Positions 31,367 to 43,052 of a stretch of DNA of 64,000 bases are shown in pieces; the stretch's first letter is position 1; the number at the start of each line of letters is the position of its first letter. A model generated the notes under the pieces. It searched no databases. It had not been told where the DNA came from and was given only the letters and a program-made list of their open reading frames with translations. The translations under genes were made by a program, and so were the position numbers. This stretch comes from Venturia oleaginea (lineage: Eukaryota > Ascomycota > Dothideomycetes > Venturiales > Venturiaceae), in contig JABMLP010000006.1 in assembly GCA_013176395.1 (NCBI GenBank), positions 62,001-126,000 on the forward strand. The letters are read 5' to 3'.

Positions 31367-34300
31367 GCAGAGAGAAACTGGGTGCGATATATAGCAGCTA
31401 AGAGAAAGCTGCTTATTGGTCAAGGATCCCAGCGCATCACGGTAAGAGAAAAGGGGTGGCTAGAACAGAACACCAAAGCGCGAGACCGGCTCGCTCACGT
31501 GCGGGCGGCTTGTCTAGTGTCAGGATCTGTATTTGCAGCTATTGTTGGAAGGGCCCAGCGACGGTTGAGAAGAGATGGACCGGATGGTACACAAGTGCTG
31601 GCTATCTCGATGTCGGATATCAACAAGGCCCTAAGCAAGTTAGCAGAAAGAAAACAGAGAAAGACTGAGGAAGAAATCCGACAAGAGATACCAGAAGAAA
31701 TAGCAGAGCATGCTGATGCCTTTCTCGACGACGAAGACGGAGAGATCGCGCCCCATCAAGAGGGTCGCGATCACGTTATCGAATTGATACGAGATGAACA
31801 AGGTCGCGAGGCAGAAGTTCCTTGGAGCCCATTATACGGCATGTCGAGGGAAGAGCTATTAGTCCTACGAAAAACACTTTCGGACTATATGGACAAGGGC
31901 TGGATACGCGCCAGCAACTCACCAGCGGCAGCCCCAGTCTTATTTGTAAGGAAACCAGGTGGAGGCATTCGGATGTGTGTAGACTATCGGGCACTGAATC
32001 GAATCACTCGATCGGACCGCTACCCATTGCCACTAATCCGAGAAACCCTACGAAATCTAGCAACAGCGCGTTGGTACACCAAACTTGACGTCAGAGCGGC
32101 ATTTCATCGGCTCCGCATCAAGCACGACGATGAGTGGAAAACGGCTTTTCGCACTCGATTTGGACTATTCGAATGGCTAGTTACCCCCTTCGGACTAGCT
32201 GGCGCACCCGCGAGCTTTCAACGATACATCAACGGAGTCCTACGGGAATCCCTAGATATCTGCTGTTCAGCCTACATGGACGATGTCTTGATATGGAGCG
32301 ACGGCGACTATCTGGATCACATGGTTAAGGTTAACCAAATTCTTGCCAAGCTCAAGACTGCTGGACTTCGGCTAGACTTAAGCAAGTGCGAGTTTGCTGT
32401 TCAGGAGGTCAAATATCTGGGGTTCATTATCACTGCAGGAGAAGGGATCAAAGTCGACCCAGAGAAAGTTGCCGCGATTAAAGAATGGGAGGCTCCAGTC
32501 AATGTCACAGGCGTACGCTCCTTCCTAGGCTTTGCAAATTTCTACCGAGACTTCATCGACAACTTCTCAGAGCTCTCCGACCCCTTAATCAAGTTAACAC
32601 GGAAGGCCGTCGCTTTTGTCTGGAACAAAGAACATGAGAACGCCTTTCAAGTCTTGAAGGAGCTATTCATCTCCGCCCCAATACTGGCTCACTGGAATCC
32701 AGACCTGGATACGGTACTCGAGTGCGACTGCTCTGGCTACGCGCTGGGAGGCACGTTGTCGCAGAAGGATATGAAAGGAAAACTACGACCAGTAGCATAC
32801 TTCTCCCGCAAGCTCACTGCGGCTGAATGTAACTACGAGATCCACGATAAAGAATTACTGGCAGTAATCAAGTCCATTGAACACTGGAGAGGAGAACTAC
32901 GCAGTGTTGCAGCACCTTTCAAAGTCCTTACCGATCACAAGAATCTCCGCTACTTTATGACAGCGCAGCGTTTGTCAGAGAGACAAGCAAGATGGTCGCT
33001 AATTCTATCTGAGTACCAATTCCAGCTGGAATTTCGCGCCGGAAAACTAGCGCAAAGACCAGACGCACTATCAAGAAGACATCAAGATATGCCACATGAC
33101 AAGAACGACGAGAGACTACAAGGGCGAGTGGCCCAGTTGATCAAGGACGAATGGCTTCCTCCTCTTTCCGAGAGGACGACCGAAACAATCGCAATACAAG
33201 CCCTTATCTGCCCAGTCAATACACCGAATACATCCAATAGTACATGGGACGTTATACGGGAGCCCCAGCAAAATACTGGACTGGACGGTCGACACCAGCT
33301 GACTGCCGAAAACGGTCAACACCGGTCCACTACTAGGTACGGTCAAAACCGGTCAGTTGCAAAAGGATGCGATCTTTTCGAGAAACCAGAGTTACAACTT
33401 CTCTGGGATCGCGCAATAGCAGAGGACCAATCCTACGAAGCTATTCATACGGCTATAGTTACTGGCGAACGTTCCTTTCCTCCAGAGCTCAAGTTGTCGG
33501 TACAGCTACCCGAATGCGAAGTAGACGACCACGGCGCGGTCACGAGAAGAGGGATCCTATGGGTACCAGATTGGGAACCGCTGCGAACAACGCTGGTCCA
33601 ACAAACTCACGATTCCCATGTTACTGGACACCCAGGGAGAGATAGCACGCTTGCGATTCTATCCAGAAGTTTCTTTTGGCCCCAACAATACAAGACAGTC
33701 CGGCAGTTTGTACGTAATTGCGACGTATGTGGGAGAACAGGAATATGGCGTGATAAGAAGCGAGGTCTTCTGAAACCACTTCCAATCCCGGCCCGCTTCC
33801 ACAGCGAGCTATCAATCGATTTCATGACTGATTTGCCCGCGGAGGAAAACGGCCCAAAATACCTCATGGTTATCACAGATCGCCTCCTCAAAAGTGTTAC
33901 GTTGGAGGCTATGACTACAATGAGCGCCAAAGAGTGCGCGAAAAGATTCTTACAATGCCACTATCGCTACCACGGATTTCCCATGGCATTGACGTCGGAC
34001 AGAGGCAGCAATTGGACAGGTCGTTTTTGGAGGAAGCTTTGCGAACTTACAAAGATTGAGCAGAGACTCTCTACAGCCTTTCATCCACAGACCGATGGCG
34101 CGACCGAGCGTATGAACCAGGAAGTTCTACGCTATCTCCGCGCCTTCATCGCATACTCCCAACTAGACTGGCCAACGCTACTACCTACGGCTATGTTAGC
34201 ACTGAACAATCGTGACTCTTCAGTCACAGGGATGAGTCCATTCTATCTAACCCACGGCTACCATGCGGAACCAATCCAGAAAGTACAACGAATCTCACCC

Positions 34301-35041
34301 AGTAACTCACCAACAGCCGATGCCGAGACCTTTGTGCAACGAATAGAAGAGGCACAAGAATATGCACAGGCAGCGATGGCCTGGTCCCAGCAGAAGATGG
34401 AGAACGACGCCAACAGGTCACGTCAAGCTGCCGAAACGTTAAAAAAGGGCGACAAAGTCTGGTTGAACCTTAGGAATATCAATACTCCGCAGCTATCAAA
34501 GAAACTGTCGTGGACGCAAGCCAAATACACTGTCGAGAACCAGATCTCCCCGATGGTATACGAGCTGGCTGACCTGCCAAGTGGTATCCATAACCGTTTC
34601 CACGTTGACCTACTCCGCCGAGCCGCAACCGACACACTGCCCTCACAAGAATCCGATGATACCCAGCCGCCACCATTAGTGCCTCAAACCGAAGAAACAG
34701 AGGCTGAGTTTGAAGTAGAACGTATACTTCGCGCAGAGAAGAAACGGGTTGGGCGAGGCTGGGTTCGTCAGTTATTAATCAAATGGAAAGGCTATGCAGA
34801 TCCCGATTGGCAGCCACGTTCATTATTCACAGAAGTCGAGGACTTAGACCGCTTCGAGGCAGAGTATGGCAAGGGCGACGGTGTCGGCGAAGATATAGGA
34901 GCTCAAACAGGGGCCCGAAGAGACCGAGTAGCGGTGGCCAGCGCCTTCGAATCTGCTACAAGCTGGCAGAAGCGATGTATGGCGTTTGTCTGTTTGATTA
35001 TCCCACCTACCACACCCTCTTTAGTCCTGCACACCCGGTAA
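31367..35041 (+). CDS. Polymerase region: RT, RNase H, integrase and chromodomain
   Basis: One open frame of about 1,220 codons in phase with the protease. In order: reverse transcriptase with MCVDYRALN, LDVRAAFHRLRI and the catalytic YMDD near 32273; RNase H with LECDCSGYALGG and IHDKELLAV; integrase with an HHCC finger (H..HVTGHPGR..CDVCGRTG) and the D,D-35-E core (SIDFMTDLP, LTSDRGSNW, the E of ERMNQEVLRYLRAF); then a chromodomain (EVERILRAEKKRVGRGW..LIKWKGYADPDWQP) near 34705-34870 that would steer integration to methylated-histone chromatin. It is free of internal stops. No own ATG is expected, since translation would come from upstream fusion. Confidence 0.92.
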   Translation, partial: AERNWVRYIAAKRKLLIGQGSQRITVREKGWLEQNTKARDRLAHVRAACLVSGSVFAAIVGRAQRRLRRDGPDGTQVLAISMSDINKALSKLAERKQRKTEEEIRQEIPEEIAEHADAFLDDEDGEIAPHQEGRDHVIELIRDEQGREAEVPWSPLYGMSREELLVLRKTLSDYMDKGWIRASNSPAAAPVLFVRKPGGGIRMCVDYRALNRITRSDRYPLPLIRETLRNLATARWYTKLDVRAAFHRLRIKHDDEWKTAFRTRFGLFEWLVTPFGLAGAPASFQRYINGVLRESLDICCSAYMDDVLIWSDGDYLDHMVKVNQILAKLKTAGLRLDLSKCEFAVQEVKYLGFIITAGEGIKVDPEKVAAIKEWEAPVNVTGVRSFLGFANFYRDFIDNFSELSDPLIKLTRKAVAFVWNKEHENAFQVLKELFISAPILAHWNPDLDTVLECDCSGYALGGTLSQKDMKGKLRPVAYFSRKLTAAECNYEIHDKELLAVIKSIEHWRGELRSVAAPFKVLTDHKNLRYFMTAQRLSERQARWSLILSEYQFQLEFRAGKLAQRPDALSRRHQDMPHDKNDERLQGRVAQLIKDEWLPPLSERTTETIAIQALICPVNTPNTSNSTWDVIREPQQNTGLDGRHQLTAENGQHRSTTRYGQNRSVAKGCDLFEKPELQLLWDRAIAEDQSYEAIHTAIVTGERSFPPELKLSVQLPECEVDDHGAVTRRGILWVPDWEPLRTTLVQQTHDSHVTGHPGRDSTLAILSRSFFWPQQYKTVRQFVRNCDVCGRTGIWRDKKRGLLKPLPIPARFHSELSIDFMTDLPAEENGPKYLMVITDRLLKSVTLEAMTTMSAKECAKRFLQCHYRYHGFPMALTSDRGSNWTGRFWRKLCELTKIEQRLSTAFHPQTDGATERMNQEVLRYLRAFIAYSQLDWPTLLPTAMLALNNRDSSVTGMSPFYLTHGYHAEPIQKVQRISPSNSPTADAETFVQRIEEAQEYAQAAMAWSQQKMENDANRSRQAAETLKKGDKVWLNLRNINTPQLSKKLSWTQAKYTVENQISPMVYELADLPSGIHNRFHVDLLRRAATDTLPSQESDDTQPPPLVPQTEETEAEFEVERILRAEKKRVGRGWVRQLLIKWKGYADPDWQPRSLFTEVEDLDRFEAEYGKGDGVGEDIGAQTGARRDRVAVASAFESATSWQKRCMAFVCLIIPPTTPSLVLHTR

Positions 35042-35053
35042 GGAGGGGGGTAA
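35038..35053 (+). promoter_or_regulatory. Polypurine tract of the Gypsy element
   Basis: GTAAGGAGGGGGGTAA, with an AGGAGGGGGG core, abuts the 3' LTR and would prime plus-strand DNA synthesis. It overlaps the end of the polymerase frame. Confidence 0.8.
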
Positions 35054-35229
35054 TGTTATGGGCATGGCCCATGGTTGGTATAGGCTAAGAGCCTAAGCCT
35101 GATTGAGCCTAGTATAGAGAAAGAACCTCATTGAGGTTCTCTGTTTGTAGATACCTTCACTCCTTAACTGAATCTAAACAATCTTTGGCTACGAGTATGC
35201 TGCGTCTTTCCAGCTACCGTCCCGTAATA
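35054..35229 (+). repeat. 3' LTR of the Gypsy element
   Basis: 176 bp, identical by eye to the 5' LTR, from TGTTATGGGC to CCGTAATA. The following bases (GTACTACACC) differ from the 5' LTR follower (TAGATTCAGT), which fixes the boundary. Confidence 0.93.
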
Positions 35230-36456
35230 GTACTACACCTATAGAGTTCGTTAGTGTCACGGGCTAGACCCTTGGGCCTTCATCTAGGCTTTGCCTATCT
35301 CTCTAGGGCAAGCTTGTGAATGGCTTGACATCTCCTATCAAACCTCGGAATGATTCTGTGGCAAGCTTGTGAATGGCTTAGCATCTCCTTCAAAAGGAGC
35401 TTGCAATCGTGTATCTATATTCTTTTCCTTAGCTAGATTGTATTGCACATTTGGGTGGTTCTCCCTGGTATCCAGGCATGATCTTAACCCGTCACAGTTA
35501 GTAAATTTGGGATCGTCTACCAGAAGTTTCGACGCAAGAGCCACGACAAGGATGCCGATTAACGTTTAATAACCCAGGTACGACCAGTGCGTCAGCGTGG
35601 CGAGTCTGAGTGCCAGTTTGACGACTACTCACTTTTTTTTTAAATTCCTCAATTATCCGATAGCCACAATATCACCCCGTTGCAATTCCTAATCTCCATT
35701 ATAATAAAAATTATCTCAATTGATGACAGCTCTTGCTGGTGTGAAGAGCTAATAACTGTCGAGCTTTACTAACAAGGACATGTGTGGAACTGTGTTGGCG
35801 CAAAGCAATTGATCCAGTCAAAACTCGAAGAATATCCACGTGGATGCACAAACCACAATAGTATACCGAAAATCGGTAACATCATGGAGGTGAGCACTTT
35901 AAGAGATGAGGAGCGGAGGAGTTGACCGACGATGGGGATGAAATTTGGTTGGAGGTTGACAACTTCCATGTGCAAAGAGCTTTGAATGTTGTCGGCCATG
36001 TAAGGTAGGATGTAGGTACGGGATGGCGCTTCAAGACCAATAAGGAGCCAAGGCTTGTGGAGTGAGGGGATTGCTTTGAAAAGGTCGTCTGACTTGATTA
36101 ATTTCAAAGAGAACGAGTATCTGGACAAAATGCTGGGCGTCCTCGGCACTTACCTAGTTTTGGGATTGCTTCATACATGATGAACTACTGACCTATATAA
36201 GTCTCGTATTCGCTGAGTTGTCGATGTGTTCGACAAGGCCGATGAATATTTGCCTCGTGGAGAAAGAGTTCCCACGCTATCACACTAGCTGATACTTTTT
36301 CGGCGATTCCAGTGTTAAGGGGTCAGATGTCCGGAAGGTAGAAACCTTAGCGACTAGATGTAAGGTTGGACCAGGTCCTACGGACATTGGTAAGGTATAC
36401 CAGTATACAGTGATAAAATTCGTGTGGAGACATGGCTCTGCAGGTTGAATTGCCTA
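35230..36456. other. Intergenic region with a short direct repeat
   Basis: CAAGCTTGTGAATGGCTT followed by CATCTCCT-like sequence occurs at 35309 and 35362, probably part of the older element disrupted by the Gypsy insertion. A minus-strand open frame 36149-35769 (126 codons, hydrophobic near its end) shows no family I recognise and may be a relic. Nothing else seen. Confidence 0.45.
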
Positions 36457-38247
36457 TCATCCTTCTTCCATCTCGGTCTTCTTTTCCTTCCATGGATCTG
36501 TGCTTGAACCCTCATCTTTCTTCCCATCTGATGCTTTGTACTGAACAGGTTTCTTGACAGCTGCGACATTGTCTGTCAATTTTCTCCGCATCATCCCGCA
36601 AAAGCTGTCCCAAAGAACTTCGTCGAGACCTCTGAGCCAGCGAAGGGTGACCGTTCCCTCAGCTATCGATACACGGAACACCATCTCTGGAATCGACTCA
36701 TCTGTGCTCAGTAAGGGACTGGAGACCGATGCAGCTGTCTTCGCTGAGGTTGCAGAGGACTCCGTGATGCTCATTTCTGCCAGCTTCCGCTTCCGACGTG
36801 CGGCGCGCGACCAGACATTGCCCTTGGAGATACCCACGCCTGTGAAATTCTCAGAATCGTATGACCAGTCGAGACCAAGTTCACTCAAAGTACTGTTGAC
36901 GGCGCTCGCAAGTGCTTCCTTGGTATGCTCTGGCGCGGCGATTGAATACTCTGTTGGCCACATTTGGGGAATTGAGACTTCCTTGTTGCGAGCAATATCC
37001 TGATCGTCGTTAGTTACTGAAGTCCATCCTGCATATGCGGAGCGAGAAACCCACATTGCTGGGTTTCAGATCACCCCAACTCCAACCGATGACCCATCTT
37101 CTCGTCCTCTCCTTTGGATTCAGGATACCCACAGCCCAGTTTGAGCATCCGAGTTCTTTCAACTTCCTCACCACAATCGGCAGGGAAGATGCCTTGCCTA
37201 GCTGACTTGTATACCACTGTATCTTTGTACCAAGCGATTTACTCTCTTCAACCATACTCGAGACATAGGCAGCTTCGCCACCTCTCGTAATCATCTCCAC
37301 ATCGGCTCCAGTACATATCGCAGAAGGGGCACTATCTTTCTCGAACGTTGACATCATCTCCTCTTTCGACTCGAAGAAGGGAGGATTACACATTGTGAAG
37401 TCGGCCTTTTCAGTCTTCAATTTCTCCATATTCCAGAAGGGTTCGTTGGGCAGAGTCTTGACTAGTCTGATGCGTCGATCAAGGTCGTTATTGGTGGCAT
37501 TGTAGACTGCATGGTTGAAGTTCTTGTCATCGATGTCCGTGCCAATGAACTTCCAGTTGGGACGAGCTGTGCAGCCAAGAAGGGGATATATGCAACTTGA
37601 GCCGACACCAATATCGATGCCCACAAATAGTCGAGATGAATCGTACTCGTTTTGGTACTTCTCACTGGTGCTGTCGATTAATCCCTGTATCCATCGAATG
37701 TAAGACCATCTGAGCAAGTATTAGCATGGGGCCAATGTGAATGATGAAGGTGGCACAAGCGGGCTTTAGAGACTTCGCTTCAGATGCCGGAATGTGCGAG
37801 ATACGTGGAGAATTCCCATCCGGACCTCACTCTATAAACCTGATCAAAGCGGCCAATGCCAAGAAATGATGGAAGAACGTGGTATTCAAACTTTCATTAT
37901 CTTTCGTCTCATTCTCTTTCAATGCTGAACCACATACCGTATCGGAATCTACAACCTCACATTAGCATCTATCCCTCTCATCGTCAGAATCGACCACTTA
38001 CAGGAGGACACAATCGATCATTCGGCAGCTTAAGCTTCAACCCAAAATCCCGCTTCAACAAACTCTTCGTCAACTGTAACACATGGCCCGGGTTGTGGAA
38101 GTTGAAGGTTCCATTATTCAAACTCAGGATATTGGCGAAGTCTGGGTCCCGGAGCGCTATCTCTTGGAAATCGAGCTTCCGGTCGTAGTTTGGAGCCTTG
38201 AAGGATTTGATAGGGAAGTAGTTTGGCATGACCCGTTTCGAAGACAT
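36457..38247 (-). CDS. METTL16-like RNA N6-adenosine methyltransferase
   Basis: Exons 38247-38002, 37948-37938, 37709-37055 and 36999-36457 join in frame to 484 residues. The second exon is only 11 nt and supplies I-P-I-R of the conserved LCPPIPIRWSYIRWIQ block. GIDIGVGSSCIYPLLG is the SAM-binding motif I and MCNPPFFES is the catalytic NPPF motif. The third intron (37054-37000) has donor GTGGGT and a perfect CTAAC branch. Relatives methylate A43 of U6 snRNA, affecting 5' splice-site recognition, and METTL16 also acts on other hairpins. The C-terminal 180 residues are less conserved and end Lys/Glu-rich. It acts in the nucleus by family expectation. Confidence 0.9.
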
Positions 38248-38809
38248 AGCCGCGTTGTGAATATTAAGGCTGAAGCAACGCGAATGATTGTGATAGTAGC
38301 AAGCGAGAGGCGTAGGAGTCGAGTGAGCGGAGCGTGTGTCTGTGATTACCAGGGTAAAGAGGATGCCTCTGAAAGAGGTGCCAAGAGAGGAGGTCTTTAC
38401 TGTTTTAGGATCTCAAATGAGAAGAAAGCATTGTTGATGGTTTGAAGGAAATTTCGGATCAGAAGCAGTTGTCTCTTCGATGTAAACATACACATATCAC
38501 GTGAACGTATACCATCGACGACGCGAAAGTTCAAGTTGTTTGTTTAATGTTCCCATCATTTGCTTGTCTATCTTTACAGGTTCTCACTTCATCGATACCT
38601 TCTTCTTTTTACAAGGTTGCCAATAGCCTGATAACCAAGTAGCAATTGACCGATTACTCGCACTGCCGAATTGCCATCATCCGTGTGCCAATCTGCCCCA
38701 ATGCCAATCTACTCCAACTTCTAGCCATATCTATACTCCGCCGAACTCAAAGCCTCTTAGTCTCTCGGCCACTTCAATGCATGTGACCTTCCAGTCTTTG
38801 TATTCAACC
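38248..38809. other. Spacer between METTL16-like and MET8 genes
   Basis: 562 bp between two minus-strand genes. It contains the promoter of the METTL16-like gene and the MET8 3' end, with a CACGTG-like TCACGTGA at about 38498. No further gene. Confidence 0.5.
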
Positions 38810-39667
38810 TCATATCGACCATCCAAAACTGCCGTCAAACTCATAGATACCGGGCTCTTCACCAAGGCGAATCTGTTCGAGGGTTGGCACAGTGAATGAC
38901 TCGTAGTATTTCAGCAGGTCATCCATATCTTCTTCGGTCATATCGACGAGGTTTTCGAAAGACCAGGCATCGGAGACTTTGATCATCCTGCGGTTTGTTA
39001 GTTCCCATGGAGGCATAGTCGTCGAAAGAATAAATACATACCATTTCATCCTCTTGGGCCCCTCCTCAATATTGGGCGCAACCTTCCTCAGCTTCTTCCT
39101 CAATGCGCCAACCTGCCTGATCGCTTCTCCCGTATTGGCGGGCAGCATTGCCTGGATCTTCCGGCGCGTGATGTTCGCCAATCTAGGCCCATTGCCATTT
39201 GTGCTTATCATGATCTGCAGAGGTCCGTCCCTGTGCTCGCTGCCGAAGTAGAAGTCGCATTCTGGCGGGACATCGGCGATGTTTGCAGCTATCCTCAATT
39301 TCTTGCATAGCTTCCACACCTCTGTCGACGCTGCCGGATCGTCTACGGCGCACATGACCATATCTACGCCATCCAAGTCTGAAGGTTCGAAATTTCGATC
39401 GACATGCGTGACTTGTTTCTGCTCAACGCGGTAGGCGACCTCATCGTTGAGGCCGTCTGCCGGGCAGACTACTATGACGTTGGCATCGGCGTCGAGACAT
39501 TTTAGAATTCGGCCAGCGGCGACCTGACGAAGGTGTAAGAAGATAGGTCAACTTTTAGGGCGGATGTTACGAACCTCGCCGCCTCCTATGACTAGCACAT
39601 GTTTGTTTCGTATTTGCCAGGCAAGAATAAGAGAACCGCCAGCCTGGACTTCGGGGAATTTGCTCAT
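38810..39667 (-). CDS. MET8: Met8-type precorrin-2 dehydrogenase / sirohydrochlorin ferrochelatase
   Basis: Exons 39667-39575, 39523-39042 and 38987-38810 join to 250 residues. GGSLILAWQIRNKHVLVIGGGEVAAGR is split across the first junction at GGGE and forms the NAD-binding N-terminus. NIADVPPECDFYFGSEHRDGPLQIMISTNGNGPRLA contains the conserved Asp equivalent of the catalytic one in yeast Met8p. The enzyme oxidises precorrin-2 to sirohydrochlorin and inserts iron to give siroheme, the cofactor of sulfite and nitrite reductases. It is cytosolic. The introns have clean signals (GTATGT, CTAAC branch, CGCAG). It is divergent from the WW gene, with 607 bp between. Confidence 0.93.
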
Positions 39668-40274
39668 GGTGGAAGATGTAGTGGTTGATACATGGAGACG
39701 ATGGATGGCGTGGTTGATTTCGAAAGACTTTTGAGATTGACATTTCCGCTGCGAGTGACGCCAATGGGCTAACCTGATTGAGCGAGTATAAGACAGTCCG
39801 AAGTCGATTTCGCAGCCTTCTCATTTCAACAAGATCTACCGGGAGAAATCCATCTCTTGCCATGAAAACATCAGTGTCTGGCTTTGAAGCCCGTCTTGGC
39901 AAGATTTGTCTTCTCCTGCTTTTTGAACAGGCACAGGTGTAGACGACATTTATGCTCAATGTGTAGTGGTGAAGGTACTGTACAGCTCGTGCCTATCATC
40001 TCCTTCATCTCTGTATGACAGTTGAATGGATTCTTCCAAGGTTCCTCATGTCCCGCCGTCTCCTCAAAGTCATCAGCTTGTTTTTGTACTGCCTGTTGCA
40101 TTGGCATGCAAGCCATCATTTGCCTTGTTCACTCAGCAAGCCCATTGCAAGCCCATTGCAAGCCAAAGTCGTACGAGGGGGTTCTGCCGCTTGGAAACTG
40201 GCTTCCCAGCTCCTCGCTTTCCTCCATCTTCCCTACTCATCAGCGGTTGAAGCAATCATAGAAAAGCAGGCGAG
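39668..40274. promoter_or_regulatory. Divergent promoter region of MET8 and the WW-domain gene
   Basis: 607 bp shared by two divergent start codons. It includes the direct repeat AAGCCCATTGC at 40138 and 40149. No gene is seen. Confidence 0.45.
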
Positions 40275-42921
40275 ATGAACAGCAACACCTCCCCAGCTCA
40301 GTCTGGTCCTGGATATCCATGCCCAGTACCAGCTGCACAGCCAGTTGTTCGGAAGCTTGTTCGCAAGGCCATCGGAAATCCCCCTCCATCTTCTGGCCAG
40401 GAGCAACAACCGGCCTTGAAAACAGGAACATCACGCAGTGCCAGCGTAGATATCACTACCTCCCATCAGCAAGGAAATCAATCTCAAGCGCCAGAATTAC
40501 ATCGGAGCAATACAGCAACTTCGGCGTTATTTTCTGCCCGAGATAGTGTTTTTAGCACCAATGCGCCTTTGTCACCTTTCACGAACGTCACTACACCCAG
40601 TCCACTAGCTAGTCCGTTACAATTGGGTTATGCTGTTCAAGCAGTAGCACCACCACTGCTTAGCCCCCTAGCAGTTTGCGCTGGTTGTACAGGAGGTAGG
40701 TTTCAATTCATTCAGTGTCAGGCAGGCCATCAGAACTCGCATCTTGCTCGCTTGAGATGGCCGTGAGTTTGCTGACAAGCTTAGCTATCCAGTCAACAGG
40801 CATAACTGTACAGTGCCTGGTTTGCAGTTCAGCGAATCAAGCGAGCGTCATCACGAGCCTTTGCCTTCACTGCTACGCAGCGTGCGCTCCACGTACAGGA
40901 CACAATCATGATACGTCCTTCTTTGGTTGTGATGCAGACGCAATCGTCCAAGACAACAGGCTTCCGCCCGAGCTTTGGACAGTACGGAAGAACTCTTCAG
41001 CCAAAACATGGTACGAGCATCGTGCCTCAGGTTTCAGGACATGGATCATTCCCATGACTGCAGTGGTGGGATTGCCGCCAGGATGGGTACATATGCGTGA
41101 TCCTCAAGGGAACATTTATTACCAAAACAACATTACTCGGGAGACGACAAGAGTCCACCCTGCAAATCTTCCTCTGGGATGGACAGAAACAAAAGATCCC
41201 GATGGTAAACTTTTCTTTCTCCACCATGAACTACAGCTCGCGTCGTGGTGTCGCCCAGGACAGCAGCCAGTCTTCGCGGCTGCTCCCGCGTCCGCGAAGC
41301 TCATTGCCATACCGAACAGCCAAGCAACTCAGTCAGCACCAAGCAACACACATCCTCAATTGATGGCCATGGCACCTAGGCCGAATGGTCAGCGTCAAAG
41401 AGCAGCCGCTAAATCTCGACCAGGCCAGCAACAGGTCACTCTCGCCACTGCCACGGAAGCCACAGTCAATCTCTTTGATCCATCGAATGGTGGAATTGTT
41501 CGGAACACCAAGATCGTGAGTCATATTGCAGGCCACAGTGCCAAAGGCACGGTCAAAGCAGTGGCTCAGAACCAACGTCTCCAATCATTTGCGCGTGAGA
41601 CTGGACTAGCGACGGCGAACAAGAAAGTCGAGAAGGCGTGGCGCAAAGCTGCGAAGGAGGTGTCTTCTCTTGACGGCAACCGCAGACAGGAGATATATGT
41701 GACACAGTCTGGACCCCAACGTCCTACTCAGCAGAATCCGAACTTGGTGTCAAGTCCTGCGATTCAACAACGTCCTCCATTACAGATACAGCCTCACCAG
41801 GTACCAGGACAGCAACCCCTATTACAGCCAGCAAAACAACAGACCCTAGTCGGTCAGTCACAATTGTTACAGCAAGGCCCATCGCAACAAGGCCGACTTC
41901 AGCAGCCTCAATTGCAACAAAACCTGTCGCAGATCTTTCAATTACCTCAGGGTCAGTTGCAACAAAGCCAAACACAGAATAACCAGACTCAACCCATTCA
42001 ACAAATCTTAAATCTGCCCCATGCACAGCAGAGTCAAACTTACCAAAGCCAATTACAACAAGCCGCTCAGAGTCAACTACAGCATGCTATCCAAAGTCGA
42101 TTGCAGTCAGGTCCACCACAACAAGGGCAAGCGACGCAGTTCCAGAACCAGTCTCAAGCGCAGCAGAACCAATCTCTCATGGGCCAATTACAACAAGCTG
42201 CTCAAGACCAAGTACAGCAAGCTATTCGGCAAAAGTTGGCACAGACACAATCGAACCAGGCTCAGCAATCTCAGCCTCAGCCTCAAGCTCAATCTCAGAC
42301 GCAACAACGCAATCTATGTTTCAACAGCAGCAAGCGCAGGACCAGCAAATGCAACAAATTCTCCAGCAGTCAAAATTGCAAGCCCAACAAAACTTTAACC
42401 AACAATTGCAGCAGCAGTTACAGCAACAACAAATTGCTGCGAGACCAGCATCTCAACCTCAACCTCAATCCGCTCAAACCCAACCAAGTCTCCTCGATCA
42501 AGTTGTATCCGTCTTTCAACAACCAACCCAGCAAAAAGCACAACCCGTATACGTGGGTCAAGCCCCAGCTCAAACGGTCTACATGGACTCATCTCCCGCC
42601 CAAGCGATCTACATCGATCAAGCGCCCGCCCAGACAGTTTTCGTTGACCAGTCAACCACTTACGTCGATCCAACGGTATACTCACAAGACCAGGTTCTCT
42701 ACATTGATGGTGCCGCTGGAGACGTGAAGGTGGAGGTTAATATCGATCAAAGTGTTTACATGGATCAGAGTTACACCGTTGTTCAGGAGGAAGCGGTGAT
42801 TATTGAAGATGGGAGCTGTAATCAAGTTTACGAACTACAGGATGATGGATGCGTAGATGGTGGATACGAGGTCGATACAGGAGATTGTGGTGGATTCGAA
42901 GATACAGGCTTTGAATTTTGA
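40275..42921 (+). CDS. Glutamine-rich WW-domain protein with a late frame break
   Basis: Exon 1 (40275-40695) encodes a Ser/Pro-rich N-terminus ending CAGCTGG. After an intron (donor GTAGGT, branch CTGAC, acceptor near 40792 or 40799) comes a cysteine-rich segment (CLVCSSANQ..LCLHCYAAC) that could bind zinc, then two WW domains, LPPGWVHMRDPQGNIYY and LPLGWTETKDPDGKLFF, a basic helical part, and a long Gln-rich region. At about 42312 the frame changes; the next frame reads MFQQQQAQDQQMQQIL and repeats such as PAQTVYMDSSPAQAIYIDQ, ending in an acidic tail at 42921. A one-base loss at CGCAATC accounts for the shift. WW domains bind proline motifs; the role is unknown. Confidence 0.75.
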
Positions 42922-43052
42922 ATTGCCATGATCGTGGAGTGATGTTATGAATGGAGTTTCCACTCCCATGGTGAAACTGATCGAGTCTTAAATACATCCA
43001 TTCCAACCTCCCATCTCATCAGACTGCCCTCCCTGCTCCCATCTCAACCCCT

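Larger units (their letters stand above)
29652..35229 (+). mobile_element. Ty3/Gypsy chromovirus, full length, 5.6 kb
   Basis: Two identical 176-bp LTRs enclose gag, protease, reverse transcriptase, RNase H, integrase and a C-terminal chromodomain in that order, which defines a chromovirus. A primer-binding site sits directly after the 5' LTR and a purine tract directly before the 3' LTR. No 4-6-bp target duplication is visible (29647-29651 AGCCG against 35230-35234 GTACT), so inter-element recombination or flank change is possible. Identical LTRs point to recent insertion, yet the coding region holds at least three nonsense codons and one frameshift. Confidence 0.92.
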
